Below are positions 34,266 to 42,570 of a stretch of DNA of 64,000 nt, in pieces. The DNA lies in the NCBI GenBank assembly GCA_900553815.1, contig USEY01000002.1, positions 1 to 64,000 on the forward strand, read 5' to 3'. The notes under the pieces were generated by a model. It was not told where the DNA came from, ran no database searches, and was given only the letters and a program-made list of their open reading frames with translations. Origin of the DNA: an uncultured Bacteroides sp. (GTDB lineage Bacteria; Bacteroidota; Bacteroidia; Bacteroidales; Bacteroidaceae). Position numbers and translations under genes: made by a program. The first letter of the stretch is position 1; every line of letters begins with the position of its first letter.

Positions 34266-35087
34266 TCAGCTCAGCTTGTAGACGATGTCCTTGACATACT
34301 GCGCCCACTGCTGCGGCGTCCTCGACTTGTCGAACGTCTGCCAGGGGATGGGTTTTCCTATGGTCACGGTGAATGTTTTGTGTCGGTTCTTCAGCATTTC
34401 GTCGGCCAGATAGAGCATTGCGATGTTGAACTTGATGCCCAGTGCCTTGCATACGTTGGCCAGGTTGTAGAAAAAGTCAGAATTTCGCCCCTCGAAGTGG
34501 ATAGGCACCACATCGCGCTGGTGTTCCACGCTCTTCACTATGAAGGTCTTCTTCCATTCCAGGTCGCGAATCACTCCATTCTGCCGTCTGGAGCACAATC
34601 CGGCTGGAAAGACAATCATCTGGTTGTCCGAAGCAAACCCGGCCTCCACCATGCGTGGAAACTCCTTGGCCTGCTTGCCGGTCTTGTTGATGGGGATGCA
34701 GAGCGGAGCCAGTCCGCGCAGGTTCATCAGCAGGTCGTTGACCATGTACTTCACCTTGCCCTGGTAGTGCGTGCCCAGTATGTAGCCCAGCGAAATGCCG
34801 TCCTGTCCGCCCAGCGGATGGTTGGAGACGAATGTACACAGCCGCCCGTCGGGCAAGTTCTCCTCGCCCTTCACTACAATCTTCGTGTCGAGGAAGTCCA
34901 TACACGCCCTCAGGAAGTCCACGCCTACCCGGTCTTTTGACTCCCGCAGGAACACGTTCAGCTCGTCCTGGTGAACAATGTGCTTCAGATACGACACCAG
35001 AAAGCGCGGCACGTACTTGGCCTTGCTGCCCGCCTTCTCGCGGAGCACTCTGTCAATGTCTATCAAAAACAAAGAATCGTCTGCCAT
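34266..35087 (-). CDS. glsA: glycine lipid O-acyltransferase GlsA-like (PlsC family)
   Basis: This 273-residue PlsC-family acyltransferase would add the second fatty acid to the hydroxyl group of N-acyl-glycine. The active-site block is SNHPLGGQDG with His90 and Asp96; the spacing is one residue longer than the classical HX4D, as in the hemolysin-like acyltransferase group. FPAGLCSR supplies the usual third motif. There is no signal peptide; membrane association is expected. The ATG at 35087 (MADDSL) is preferred over 35117 because GGAGAG sits 5 bp before it. Pairing with the GNAT gene downstream supports the glycine-lipid assignment. Confidence 0.75.
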   Translation of the reverse strand: MADDSLFLIDIDRVLREKAGSKAKYVPRFLVSYLKHIVHQDELNVFLRESKDRVGVDFLRACMDFLDTKIVVKGEENLPDGRLCTFVSNHPLGGQDGISLGYILGTHYQGKVKYMVNDLLMNLRGLAPLCIPINKTGKQAKEFPRMVEAGFASDNQMIVFPAGLCSRRQNGVIRDLEWKKTFIVKSVEHQRDVVPIHFEGRNSDFFYNLANVCKALGIKFNIAMLYLADEMLKNRHKTFTVTIGKPIPWQTFDKSRTPQQWAQYVKDIVYKLS

Positions 35088-35378
35088 TCTCTCCAAAAAA
35101 TGAAATATTTGGCGCAAAAGTAACGCATCTTTTTAATTTATTGCAAGGTTTTTATAGAAAACTGCACCCAAAATCAATCAAAAGCCGCCTTATAGCTGTC
35201 ATTTGATAGATTTTACCCTAAACTTTACTTGAAATCCCCCCATTTATCCGCCAAAACTTTCGTAAAATTGCATCAGGAAACAAGAGGGAAGCGATAAAAC
35301 GAACGGTAACTCGAAAATAACCATTTTGCAACAAACCTGAAACAACTCGCGACCAAAACAAAAAATTTAAAAGAAACT

Positions 35379-35888
35379 ATGTCTATGAACAGTATCACAT
35401 TCAAGAACGAGCTGGTAGGAGTACAAGATGAGCTCCTGCGTTTCGCATTCAAGTTGACCGCCGACCGCGAGGAAGCCAACGACCTGCTGCAAGAAACATC
35501 GCTGAAAGCCCTCGACAACGAGGACAAATATACCCCCGAAACGAACTTCAAAGGCTGGATATACACCATCATGCGAAATATCTTCATCAACAACTACCGC
35601 CGTGTAGTGCGCGAGCAGACTTTCGTGGACCAGACCGAGAACCTCTACCACCTCTCCACCCCGCGCGACGAGGCCCAAGACTATACCGAGAGTGCCTACG
35701 ACCTGAAGGAAATGAGACGCATCGTCAACTCGCTGCCGCGCGAGTACAAGGTGCCCTTCTCCATGCACGTGGCCGGCTTCAAGTACAGGGAGATTGCCGA
35801 AAAGCTGGGCTTGCCCATCGGCACCGTGAAGAGCCGCATCTTCTTCACCCGCCAGAAGCTGCAACATGAGCTGAAGGATTTCGTCTGA
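35379..35888 (+). CDS. ECF RNA polymerase sigma factor (first)
   Basis: This 169-residue sigma-70 family protein has region 2 at about 15-80 (DELLRFAFKLTADREEANDLLQ, then NFKGWIYTIMRNIFINNYRR) and region 4 at about 110-165 (LPREYKVPFSMHVAGFKYREIAEKL, then GTVKSRIFFTRQKL). It lacks region 3, as ECF factors do. It resembles the highly conserved single-gene ECF of Bacteroides sometimes called EcfO, but I cannot confirm orthology. No anti-sigma gene follows; a strong terminator stands 80 bp downstream. The long 5' region (about 290 bp from glsA) may carry its promoter. Confidence 0.9.
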   Translation: MSMNSITFKNELVGVQDELLRFAFKLTADREEANDLLQETSLKALDNEDKYTPETNFKGWIYTIMRNIFINNYRRVVREQTFVDQTENLYHLSTPRDEAQDYTESAYDLKEMRRIVNSLPREYKVPFSMHVAGFKYREIAEKLGLPIGTVKSRIFFTRQKLQHELKDFV

Positions 35889-35968
35889 AAACCGACTTCC
35901 AGCATCCAGAACCATAACAACCGCAGGGAGGAATCCGTCAAACAACAGCCTCCACCCCTGCGGCAAGA

Positions 35969-35998
35969 ACAACCGGAGCCATTGCCGGTTGTTTTTTT
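35969..35998 (+). terminator. intrinsic terminator of the first ECF sigma gene
   Basis: A perfect 8-bp stem (35969-35976 against 35985-35992) with an 8-nt loop is followed by a run of T residues to 35998. Confidence 0.9.
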
Positions 35999-36103
35999 AT
36001 GCCCTTACGGCATCCCTCATCCCCGAAAACTCCTCCGCGGACGCCCCGTCCGCGTCCTCCGGGTGCCTCTTCGTAAGAGGAACCATAGAGGAGGAGATAT
36101 ATT

Positions 36104-36172
36104 CTATGCTATGCTGTGCTATGCTATATGGTATAAATGCAACATTTTTGCCCAAAAATGTTACACTTATAC
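36104..36172. repeat. CTATG pentamer run followed by a 19-bp inverted repeat
   Basis: Five tandem pentamers related to CTATG occupy 36104-36128. Directly after, 36131-36149 pairs with 36154-36172 at 17 of 19 positions around a 4-nt loop. The stretch lies in the 542-bp gap 35889-36430, which otherwise shows only the sigma terminator and a GC-rich hairpin near 36040; I see no gene in it. Confidence 0.75.
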
Positions 36173-36430
36173 CCGTTGAAAGGTGGTAAATGTATACATC
36201 ATGCTCCATCAAGAAGCACCTATTTTCTATCAAACGCTTGTTCTACAGCATATTACCACACATACAATCAGACAGGCCAGCCCTGCTGCCTGAACTGCCG
36301 AAACCAACATACGCCAACAAGGGCCGACACCCACCGCCCACCGGCAGCGGCCATCAGCCCCCGATCCTTCAAAAATTGCCCATTTCATCGAAGAAAACCG
36401 AACCTTCGACACCCTTTGTCCGGGCAATTC

Positions 36431-36835
36431 TCAACGTTTCTTCTGTTGCAGTTTCAGCTCGATGATGTAAGAAACCACCAGTCCCAGTCCGCCGCCCAAC
36501 AACGTGCTGGCGCCATAGATAATCGATACGGCGTTAATCATATCCCAAGCCGCCTCTCCTATCTGCATATAGCCAGGCACTGCATTGTAAGCAATAGCGT
36601 ATCCCACCAGCAAGCCGAGTCCCACACCCAACAACAAGCAGCCCAAACGCAAAGCACCTGCAGACGACGAACCAGAGGTCAGCATCGACAGTTTGTCGGG
36701 CAAGTTTTCAGCCGACAGATTCTCCAGTTTTTCTATCAGCATCATCCGCTCCTTGCGGCGGGCAAAGAGTTCGAACAGTTTGTAAATCACGCCAAAAATA
36801 ATAGCCACATTGGCCACAATCATCAGTTCATTCAT
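36431..36835 (-). CDS. small membrane protein, DUF6249-like
   Basis: This 134-residue protein has three predicted membrane helices: about 4-24 (IVANVAIIFGVIYKLFELF), 62-84 (rich in Gly and Leu) and 100-125. A charged cytoplasmic segment (ARRKERMMLIEKLENL) follows helix 1. It resembles the DUF6249 family often encoded beside ECF sigma factor operons in Bacteroides; that recognition is tentative. The ATG at 36835 follows an AAGGATT ribosome site, while the longer open frame would run into the repeat array at 37026. It is divergent from the second sigma gene, and a regulatory link is possible. Confidence 0.65.
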   Translation of the reverse strand: MNELMIVANVAIIFGVIYKLFELFARRKERMMLIEKLENLSAENLPDKLSMLTSGSSSAGALRLGCLLLGVGLGLLVGYAIAYNAVPGYMQIGEAAWDMINAVSIIYGASTLLGGGLGLVVSYIIELKLQQKKR

Positions 36836-37025
36836 AATCCTTATTTCATTTTTACTGTTAATACTTCGGGAATCCCATTTTCGTTTCTCTGCCCTTTTAG
36901 ACGCAAGCACCGCAGGAGAGGTTACAGAAAAAGAGAAAAAAAATCTTCCGCACAGGAAAGAAGCATCCGGACAACGTGTTTCCTCCTCCAAAAGTTCGCG
37001 CGAAAGTTCTTTCAACGGCCTGGCA

Positions 37026-37135
37026 AGCAGCAGTGTACTGCCGACATGATAGCAGTTAACTCCTGACATGATAGCAGTACACTCCCAACGCGATAGCAGT
37101 TAACTCCTCAGACGATAGTAGTCCACTGCCATCAA
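37026..37135. repeat. 22-bp palindrome array, class I, in a divergent intergenic region
   Basis: Units start at 37026, 37048, 37070, 37092 and 37114, exactly 22 bp apart, with central dinucleotides GT, TA, AC, TA and CC inside AGT-NN-ACT. Unlike the array at 3474, this one lies between divergent genes, about 90 bp upstream of the sigma promoter at 37222. The rest of the gap 36836-37259 holds no other gene. Confidence 0.9.
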
Positions 37136-37221
37136 ACCGCCTCTCCAACACAGATAACCACCTTGCACAAAGAACCCTCAAAGGTCCGATGAAAAAAATC
37201 TGCTTTTTTCGACACCCGGCT

Positions 37222-37250
37222 GTAACCTTTTGCACCCATCGGGCGTCTAA
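37222..37250 (+). promoter_or_regulatory. ECF-type promoter, probably autoregulated
   Basis: GTAACCTTTT at 37222-37231 and CGTCTAA at 37244-37250 resemble the -35 (AAC) and -10 (CGTC/GTCnAA) elements used by ECF sigma factors, with 16 bp between TAACCT and GTCTAA. The -10 ends 9 bp before the sigma ATG, so the transcript would have almost no leader. Autoregulation by the downstream sigma factor is inferred. Confidence 0.6.
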
Positions 37251-37259
37251 AAGGGCATC

Positions 37260-37814
37260 ATGGACAACAAAACAGAGCAACGCATCATAGCACAGATACT
37301 GGCAGGAAAGAGCGATGAATTCGCCTATTTCCTCGACACCTACGGGCAGCAAGTGTTCGCACTCATTGCCCGTATGACCGACTCGGACGAGGATGCGGAG
37401 GAGCTCACCCAAGACACGTTCATGAAGGCCTACGAGCACCTGCACCAGTTCAACGGAGGCAGCAGCTTCTCCACCTGGCTCTACCGCATTGCCTACAACA
37501 CCACCCTCTCGGCCCTGCGCAAGCGGCAGGTGGAAACTACCGTGGTGAGCGACCGCCTGTGGCAGAACCTGGAAGACACGCAGGTGGACAGCGCACTGGA
37601 CGACAGCAGCGAGGAACGCATCGAGGCCCTGCAACGCGCACTCAGGCAGTTGCCGCCCGACGAGCGTGCCCTCGTCAGCCTCTTCTACGAAGAAGAGCGG
37701 AGCATCGGCGAAATAGCCGGCATACTGGGACAGACCGAGAGCAACGTGAAAGTCAGGCTCCACCGCCTGCGCAAAAAACTGTACGTACTAATGGAGAAGG
37801 AGGAAAATATATGA
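37260..37814 (+). CDS. ECF RNA polymerase sigma factor (second)
   Basis: This 184-residue sigma-24 type protein has region 2 (DEDAEELTQDTFMKAYEHL, then FSTWLYRIAYNTTLSALRK) and region 4 at about 120-178 (LPPDERALVSLFYEEERSIGEIA, then TESNVKVRLHRLRKKL). An acidic linker joins them. Its TGA overlaps the ATG of the next gene (ATGA at 37811-37814), so the two are translationally coupled as sigma/anti-sigma pairs usually are. A candidate self-recognised promoter lies directly upstream. The signal it answers is unknown. Confidence 0.92.
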   Translation: MDNKTEQRIIAQILAGKSDEFAYFLDTYGQQVFALIARMTDSDEDAEELTQDTFMKAYEHLHQFNGGSSFSTWLYRIAYNTTLSALRKRQVETTVVSDRLWQNLEDTQVDSALDDSSEERIEALQRALRQLPPDERALVSLFYEEERSIGEIAGILGQTESNVKVRLHRLRKKLYVLMEKEENI

Positions 37815-38179
37815 CAAACGACCGCACCGACAAAGGCCTCAGAGAGGCCATCCGCCGCCAACCTACCGGCAAACTGCCGAGCAACTTCACCTACCGCACC
37901 CTGCAACGCATTGCCCAGGAAAGCCGCTTGCGCGAAAAGCGGCAAGAGCGGAGGCTGTTCCTGCTGATGCTACTCACCAGCATCCTGTCGGGCGGAGGCT
38001 GCATAGGCTACCTGTGCCTGAAGTACGCCGAACAGCTGCGGGCCCTGCCCGACGCCATCGACCAATGGCAGGCACACCAGTCCATGCCCGGCTACTTCGT
38101 GCCCCTGCTGACGGTTTTCGTCCTGCTGGGCCTGTTCAACCACTGGCTGCACAAGCGCTTCCGCTCCTACGACCAATAA
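37811..38179 (+). CDS. two-helix membrane protein, putative anti-sigma factor
   Basis: This 122-residue protein starts inside the stop codon of the second sigma gene. The N-terminal 45 residues are soluble and charged (REAIRRQPTGKLPSNFTYRTL), as expected for a sigma-binding segment. Two transmembrane helices follow at about 49-71 (LFLLMLLTSILSGGGCIGYL) and 94-112 (YFVPLLTVFVLLGLFNHWL). No zinc-binding HxxxCxxC motif is present, so it is not a ZAS-type anti-sigma. The anti-sigma role is inferred from coupling and topology. Confidence 0.75.
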   Translation: MTNDRTDKGLREAIRRQPTGKLPSNFTYRTLQRIAQESRLREKRQERRLFLLMLLTSILSGGGCIGYLCLKYAEQLRALPDAIDQWQAHQSMPGYFVPLLTVFVLLGLFNHWLHKRFRSYDQ

Positions 38180-38387
38180 TTTCCTCCCCACTCTCCCCAC
38201 TTTTCTCCCCCGGCTGTGACGGCCGGGCGGAGTGTCGCCACATTTTCCCGTCCGAAGCTCCCCAAACACCTCCCCACCGCCTCAATCCCCCACCAATAAA
38301 GCGTTTCAGCAGACTATTCATTTTCAATCAGATAAACTATTAACAGGGTGTTGAAAAGTTCTCAGTAAGATTTTAGTTAAAATATGG

Positions 38388-38417
38388 TGGGGAATTGTGG
38401 GGAATTGTGTACTTTTA
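38388..38417 (+). promoter_or_regulatory. MraZ operator and promoter of the dcw cluster
   Basis: TGGGG occurs at 38388-38392 and again at 38398-38402, each followed by the spacer AATTG, and a third partial copy (TGTAC) starts at 38408: a perfect 10-bp period. E. coli MraZ binds direct TGGGN repeats separated by 5 nt upstream of mraZ, so this is very likely its operator. The -7-like box TACTTTTA (38410-38417) overlaps the third copy, which fits repression. The mraZ ATG is at 38444. Confidence 0.8.
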
Positions 38418-38443
38418 CCGTCGTTTTTTATAATAAGGTGAGA

Positions 38444-38893
38444 ATGATACGTTTTTTAGGGAACATAGAAGCCAAGACCGACGCCAAAGGACGGGTTTTC
38501 ATACCGGCCACCTTCAGGAAACAGCTGCAAGGTGCGGGCGAAGAACGCCTGGTGCTGCGCAAGGATGTCTTCCAGGACTGCCTGGTGCTCTACCCCGAAA
38601 GCGTATGGTTCGCCACCCAGGAGCAACTACGCCAGCGACTCAGCAAGTGGAACGCCCGGCAGCAGGCCGTGTTCCGCCAGTTTGTGAGCGACGCCGAGGT
38701 GGTCATCCCCGATGCCAACGGACGCATACTGATTCCCCGCCGCTACCTGCTGATGGCAGGCATCGGCAGCGACGTGCGCTTCATAGGCGTGGACGACACC
38801 ATCGAAATATGGGCACGCGAACGGGCCGAACAGCCCTTCATGAGTGCGCAGGAATTCAGCGACGCGCTGGAAGAAGCCTTGGGTAATGATTGA
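38444..38893 (+). CDS. mraZ: transcriptional regulator MraZ
   Basis: This 149-residue protein of two AbrB-like (SpoVT) halves opens with FLGNIEAKTDAKGRVFIPATFR and has a second GRILIPRRYL copy in the middle. MraZ assembles into rings and represses the division and cell-wall cluster by binding direct repeats at its own promoter, which are visible here at 38388. The start at 38444 (MIRFLGN) follows AAGGTGAG; an upstream in-frame start would lie within the operator. It is the first gene of the dcw operon, 23 bp before rsmH. Confidence 0.95.
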   Translation: MIRFLGNIEAKTDAKGRVFIPATFRKQLQGAGEERLVLRKDVFQDCLVLYPESVWFATQEQLRQRLSKWNARQQAVFRQFVSDAEVVIPDANGRILIPRRYLLMAGIGSDVRFIGVDDTIEIWARERAEQPFMSAQEFSDALEEALGND

Positions 38894-38916
38894 CAACAAA
38901 ACGAGAGGATAACACC

Positions 38917-39834
38917 ATGACTGAAGAAACGACCTACCACATACCGGTGCTGCTGACGCAGAGCGTGGACGGGCTGATAACCCGCCCCGACGGCACGTAC
39001 GTCGACGTCACCTTTGGCGGCGGCGGACACTCGCGCGAGATATTGCGCCGGCTAAGCCCCGACGGACGCCTGCTGAGCTTTGACCAGGACGAGGATGCCG
39101 AACGCAACATCGTAGACGACCAGCGCTTCACCTTTGTCAGGAGCAACTTCCGCTACCTGCGCAACTTCCTGCGCTATCATCAGGTGGAGGAGGTCGACGG
39201 CATTTTGGCCGACCTGGGCGTATCGTCCCATCACTTCGACGACAGCGAACGGGGCTTCTCCTTCCGCTTCGACGGTGCGCTGGACATGCGCATGAACAAG
39301 CGCGCCGGCATGACCGCCGCCGACATCGTGAATACCTACGACGAGGAGCGGCTGGCCAACGTGTTCTACCTCTTCGGCGAACTGAAGAACAGCCGCAAGC
39401 TGGCGGCCGCCCTTGCCAAGGCGCGCGCCTCGCAGCCCATCGCCACCATCGGGCAGTTTCTCGATGTGGTGAAGCCTCTGTTCGGACGCGAGCGCGAGAA
39501 GAAGGAGCTGGCCAAGGTGTTTCAGGCACTGCGCATCGAGGTGAACCACGAAATGGACGCCCTGAAGGAGATGCTGGCAGCCGCCACGCAAGCCCTGAGA
39601 CCGGGCGGACGACTGGTGGTCATCACCTACCACTCGCTGGAAGACCGATTGGTGAAGAACCTCATGAAGACGGGCAACGTGGAAGGCAAGGAAGACAAAG
39701 ACTTCTTCGGTCGTGTCAACACGCCTTTCCGCCTAGTAAACAACAAGGTGATTGTGCCCGACCAGGACGAAGTGGAACGCAATCCGCGCTCCAGAAGTGC
39801 CAAACTGAGAATAGCCGAAAAGACAGGGAACTGA
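38917..39834 (+). CDS. rsmH: 16S rRNA (cytosine-1402-N4) methyltransferase RsmH
   Basis: This 305-residue SAM-dependent enzyme methylates N4 of C1402 in the ribosomal P site (also called MraW). Typical motifs are HIPVLLTQSVDGL at the N-terminus, DVTFGGGGHSREIL for SAM binding, ADLGVSSHHFDDSERGFSFR and the C-terminal HSLEDRLVKN with NPRSRSAKLR. The ATG at 38917 (MTEETTYH) follows a GAGAGG site and avoids overlap with mraZ. Its place second in the dcw cluster is standard. Confidence 0.96.
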   Translation: MTEETTYHIPVLLTQSVDGLITRPDGTYVDVTFGGGGHSREILRRLSPDGRLLSFDQDEDAERNIVDDQRFTFVRSNFRYLRNFLRYHQVEEVDGILADLGVSSHHFDDSERGFSFRFDGALDMRMNKRAGMTAADIVNTYDEERLANVFYLFGELKNSRKLAAALAKARASQPIATIGQFLDVVKPLFGREREKKELAKVFQALRIEVNHEMDALKEMLAAATQALRPGGRLVVITYHSLEDRLVKNLMKTGNVEGKEDKDFFGRVNTPFRLVNNKVIVPDQDEVERNPRSRSAKLRIAEKTGN

Positions 39835-39850
39835 AAACCACAAGAAGACA

Positions 39851-40189
39851 ATGGAAGAGAATAACAAAACAAAGACAAGAAGAGTGACCTCGTGGAAGAA
39901 CATCATCGGAGGCGACATACTGGCCACCGACTTCTTTCGCCGGCAAACCAAGCTGCTGGTGCTCATCATGGTGCTCATCCTGTTCTACATACACAATCGC
40001 TATGCCTGCCAGCAACAGCTGATAGAGATAGACCGGCTGAAAAAGGAACTGACCGACATCAAGTACGACGCCCTGACGCGCAGTTCGGAACTGATGGAAC
40101 GCAGTCGTCAGTCGCGCATCGAGGAGTACGTGGCCAACAAGGAAAGCGACTTGCAGACCTCGACCACGCCGCCCTACCTCATCAAGTAA
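39851..40189 (+). CDS. ftsL: FtsL-like division protein
   Basis: This 112-residue bitopic membrane protein has a basic cytoplasmic segment, one transmembrane helix at about 35-50 (LLVLIMVLILFYIH) and a periplasmic coiled coil (IDRLKKELTDIKYDALTRSSELM). In E. coli FtsL forms a complex with FtsB and FtsQ that activates FtsWI. Sequence conservation in this family is low, so the name rests mainly on topology and on the position between rsmH and the FtsI-type gene. Confidence 0.85.
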   Translation: MEENNKTKTRRVTSWKNIIGGDILATDFFRRQTKLLVLIMVLILFYIHNRYACQQQLIEIDRLKKELTDIKYDALTRSSELMERSRQSRIEEYVANKESDLQTSTTPPYLIK

Positions 40190-40327
40190 GCGAAACAGGA
40201 GTAACAATTAAAGAACAAAAGCAGAAAACAACCAAGACGACGCCCCCGGCCCCACTCCCAGCCCGACAGCGGAGCAAGGACTGGCACCGGGAAAACGGCC
40301 TATTGACAGAGAACAGAAACAAACATT

Positions 40328-42463
40328 ATGGCAGAGAACAAGAGAAACATAATGACCCGCTATTTCTTTGTGGTGCTCGTCATGAGCCTCATAGGCATAG
40401 CCATTATAGTGAAGGGAGCCCTGATTATGTTTGCCGAGCGGCAATACTGGCAGGACGTGGCCGACAGGTTTGTGAAGGAGAACGTCACCGTGAAACCCAA
40501 CCGCGGCAACATCCTCTCGGCCGACGGCAAGCTGATGGCCAGCTCGCTGCCCGAGTACCGCATCTATATGGACTTCAAGGCAGGAGGCGAGGAAAAGGAC
40601 AGCCTGCTCATGCTCCACATGAACGAAATATGCGAGGGACTGCACAACATCTTCCCTGACAAGAGCGCGGCCGAGTTCAAGCGCCATCTGCTGAAAGGCC
40701 GCAAGAAGGGCAGCCGCAACTACCTCATCTATCCGCGCCGCATATCCTACATACAATACAAGGAAGCCAAGAAGCTGCCGGTGTTCAACCTCAACAAGTA
40801 CCGGGGCGGGTTCCACGAACTGGCCTACAACCAACGTAAGAAACCCTTCGGCTCACTGGCCGCACGTACACTGGGCGACCTCTATGCCGACACCGCACAA
40901 GGTGCCAAGAACGGCATTGAGCTGGCTTTCGACTCGCTGCTGAAAGGACAAGACGGCATCACGCACCGCCAGAAGGTGATGAACAAGTACCTGAACATCA
41001 TTGACAAGGCACCGGTAGACGGTTGCGACATCGTGTCGACCATCGACGTTGGCATGCAGGATATCTGCGAAAAGGCGCTGGTGGACAAGCTAAAGGAGAT
41101 TAATGCTTCGGTAGGCGTGGCTGTCCTCATGGAAGTGCAGACGGGCGAAGTCAGAGCCATTGTCAACATGATGAAGGCCGGCGACGGCAACTACTACGAA
41201 ATGCGCAACAACGCCATCAGCGACATGCTGGAACCGGGCTCTACCTTCAAGACGGCCTCCATCATGGTGGCGCTGGAAGACGGAAAGATAACTCCCGACA
41301 CGGAAGTAGATACCGGCAACGGCATCATGCCCATGTATGGCCGACAGATGAAGGACCACAACTGGCACCGGGGCGGCTATGGCAAGATTGACGTGACACG
41401 TATATTGGAGGTATCGTCGAACATCGGCGTTTCCTACCTCATAGACAAGTACTATAAGGACGACCCGCAGAAGTTTGTAGACGGTCTGAAGCGCATGAGC
41501 ATCGACCAGCCGCTCCACTTGCAGATATCGGGCGAAGGAAAGCCCAACATCCGCGGACCCAAAGAGAGGTATTTTGCCAAGACTACCCTGCCCTGGATGA
41601 GTATCGGCTACGAAACGCAGGTGCCGCCCATGAACATACTGACCTTCTACAACGCCATTGCCAACAATGGTGTCATGGTCAAACCCAAGTTCGTGAAAGC
41701 AGCCGTGAAGAACGGCGAGGTGGTGGAAGAATATCCCACGGAGATTATCAATCCCAAGATATGCTCGGACCACACGCTTAGCCAGATACGTACTATCCTG
41801 CAAAAGGTCGTATCGGAAGGCTTGGCCAAGCCGGCCGGCAGCAAACAGTTTCCCGTGGCAGGCAAGACGGGTACGGCACAGATTTCGCAAGGTGCCGCCG
41901 GCTATAAGAGCGGACGCGTGAACTACCTGGTGAGCTTCTGTGGCTACTTCCCGGCCGACAATCCGAAGTACAGCTGCATCGTGTCCATACAGAAACCGGG
42001 GTTGCCGGCTTCGGGTGGTCTGATGGCGGGTAGCGTGTTCGGCAAGATTGCCGAGCGTGTCTATGCCAAAGACCTGCGCTATGAACTGAAGAATGCCATC
42101 GACAGCACCACCAACGTCATCCCGGCCGTAAAAGCCGGCGAAATGAAGGAAGCGCTCTACGTGCTGAACCAACTGAGTGTGCCCGTGCAACGTGAGGGCG
42201 AATGGAATGGTAGCACCGTGTGGGGCCATCCCAGCGAATCGCCTACCGCCGTACTGCTGAACGCCGGCAACACCGACCAGCAGAAGAAGGAGGACAACCG
42301 CGTGCCCAACGTCATCGGCATGGGTGCCAAGGATGCCGTCTTCCTGCTCGAAGAGAAAGGACTCAGAGTAAGGCTGAGCGGTGTAGGCAAGGTTAGGCGA
42401 CAGTCATTGCCACATGGCAGCCACTTCACCAAAGGACAGACGGTGCTGCTGACACTGAGATAG
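40328..42463 (+). CDS. ftsI: division-specific penicillin-binding protein FtsI with PASTA domain
   Basis: This 711-residue class B PBP cross-links septal peptidoglycan. One N-terminal membrane helix (about 12-35) is followed by a PBP dimerisation domain and a transpeptidase domain with the three active-site motifs: STFK (catalytic Ser305), SSN near 366 and KTGT near 515. A single PASTA domain closes the protein (NRVPNVIGMGAKDAVFLLEEKGL onward, about 655-711), common in Bacteroidetes and Firmicutes FtsI but absent in E. coli. A 138-bp gap separates it from ftsL. Confidence 0.95.
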   Translation: MAENKRNIMTRYFFVVLVMSLIGIAIIVKGALIMFAERQYWQDVADRFVKENVTVKPNRGNILSADGKLMASSLPEYRIYMDFKAGGEEKDSLLMLHMNEICEGLHNIFPDKSAAEFKRHLLKGRKKGSRNYLIYPRRISYIQYKEAKKLPVFNLNKYRGGFHELAYNQRKKPFGSLAARTLGDLYADTAQGAKNGIELAFDSLLKGQDGITHRQKVMNKYLNIIDKAPVDGCDIVSTIDVGMQDICEKALVDKLKEINASVGVAVLMEVQTGEVRAIVNMMKAGDGNYYEMRNNAISDMLEPGSTFKTASIMVALEDGKITPDTEVDTGNGIMPMYGRQMKDHNWHRGGYGKIDVTRILEVSSNIGVSYLIDKYYKDDPQKFVDGLKRMSIDQPLHLQISGEGKPNIRGPKERYFAKTTLPWMSIGYETQVPPMNILTFYNAIANNGVMVKPKFVKAAVKNGEVVEEYPTEIINPKICSDHTLSQIRTILQKVVSEGLAKPAGSKQFPVAGKTGTAQISQGAAGYKSGRVNYLVSFCGYFPADNPKYSCIVSIQKPGLPASGGLMAGSVFGKIAERVYAKDLRYELKNAIDSTTNVIPAVKAGEMKEALYVLNQLSVPVQREGEWNGSTVWGHPSESPTAVLLNAGNTDQQKKEDNRVPNVIGMGAKDAVFLLEEKGLRVRLSGVGKVRRQSLPHGSHFTKGQTVLLTLR

Positions 42464-42515
42464 GAGGGATATTAGTTTATCAGTCAATAAGAAACTGAGA
42501 ACACATAAACCAAAA

Positions 42516-42550
42516 AACTCAGAACTCAAAACTTAAAACTTAGAACTTAA
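42516..42550. repeat. heptad repeats upstream of murE
   Basis: Five consecutive 7-bp units of the form AACTCAG/AACTTAA fill 42516-42550, ending 20 bp before the murE start. Similar 7-bp-period leaders precede mraY, yqeY and the thioesterase gene. Confidence 0.75.
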
Positions 42551-42570
42551 TGCTTATATATAAATAAGGT

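Noticed and set aside
36137..37066. A 309-codon plus-strand open frame
   Set aside because: It runs through a hairpin, antisense to the DUF6249-like gene and into the 22-bp array, with no ribosome site or recognisable domain.
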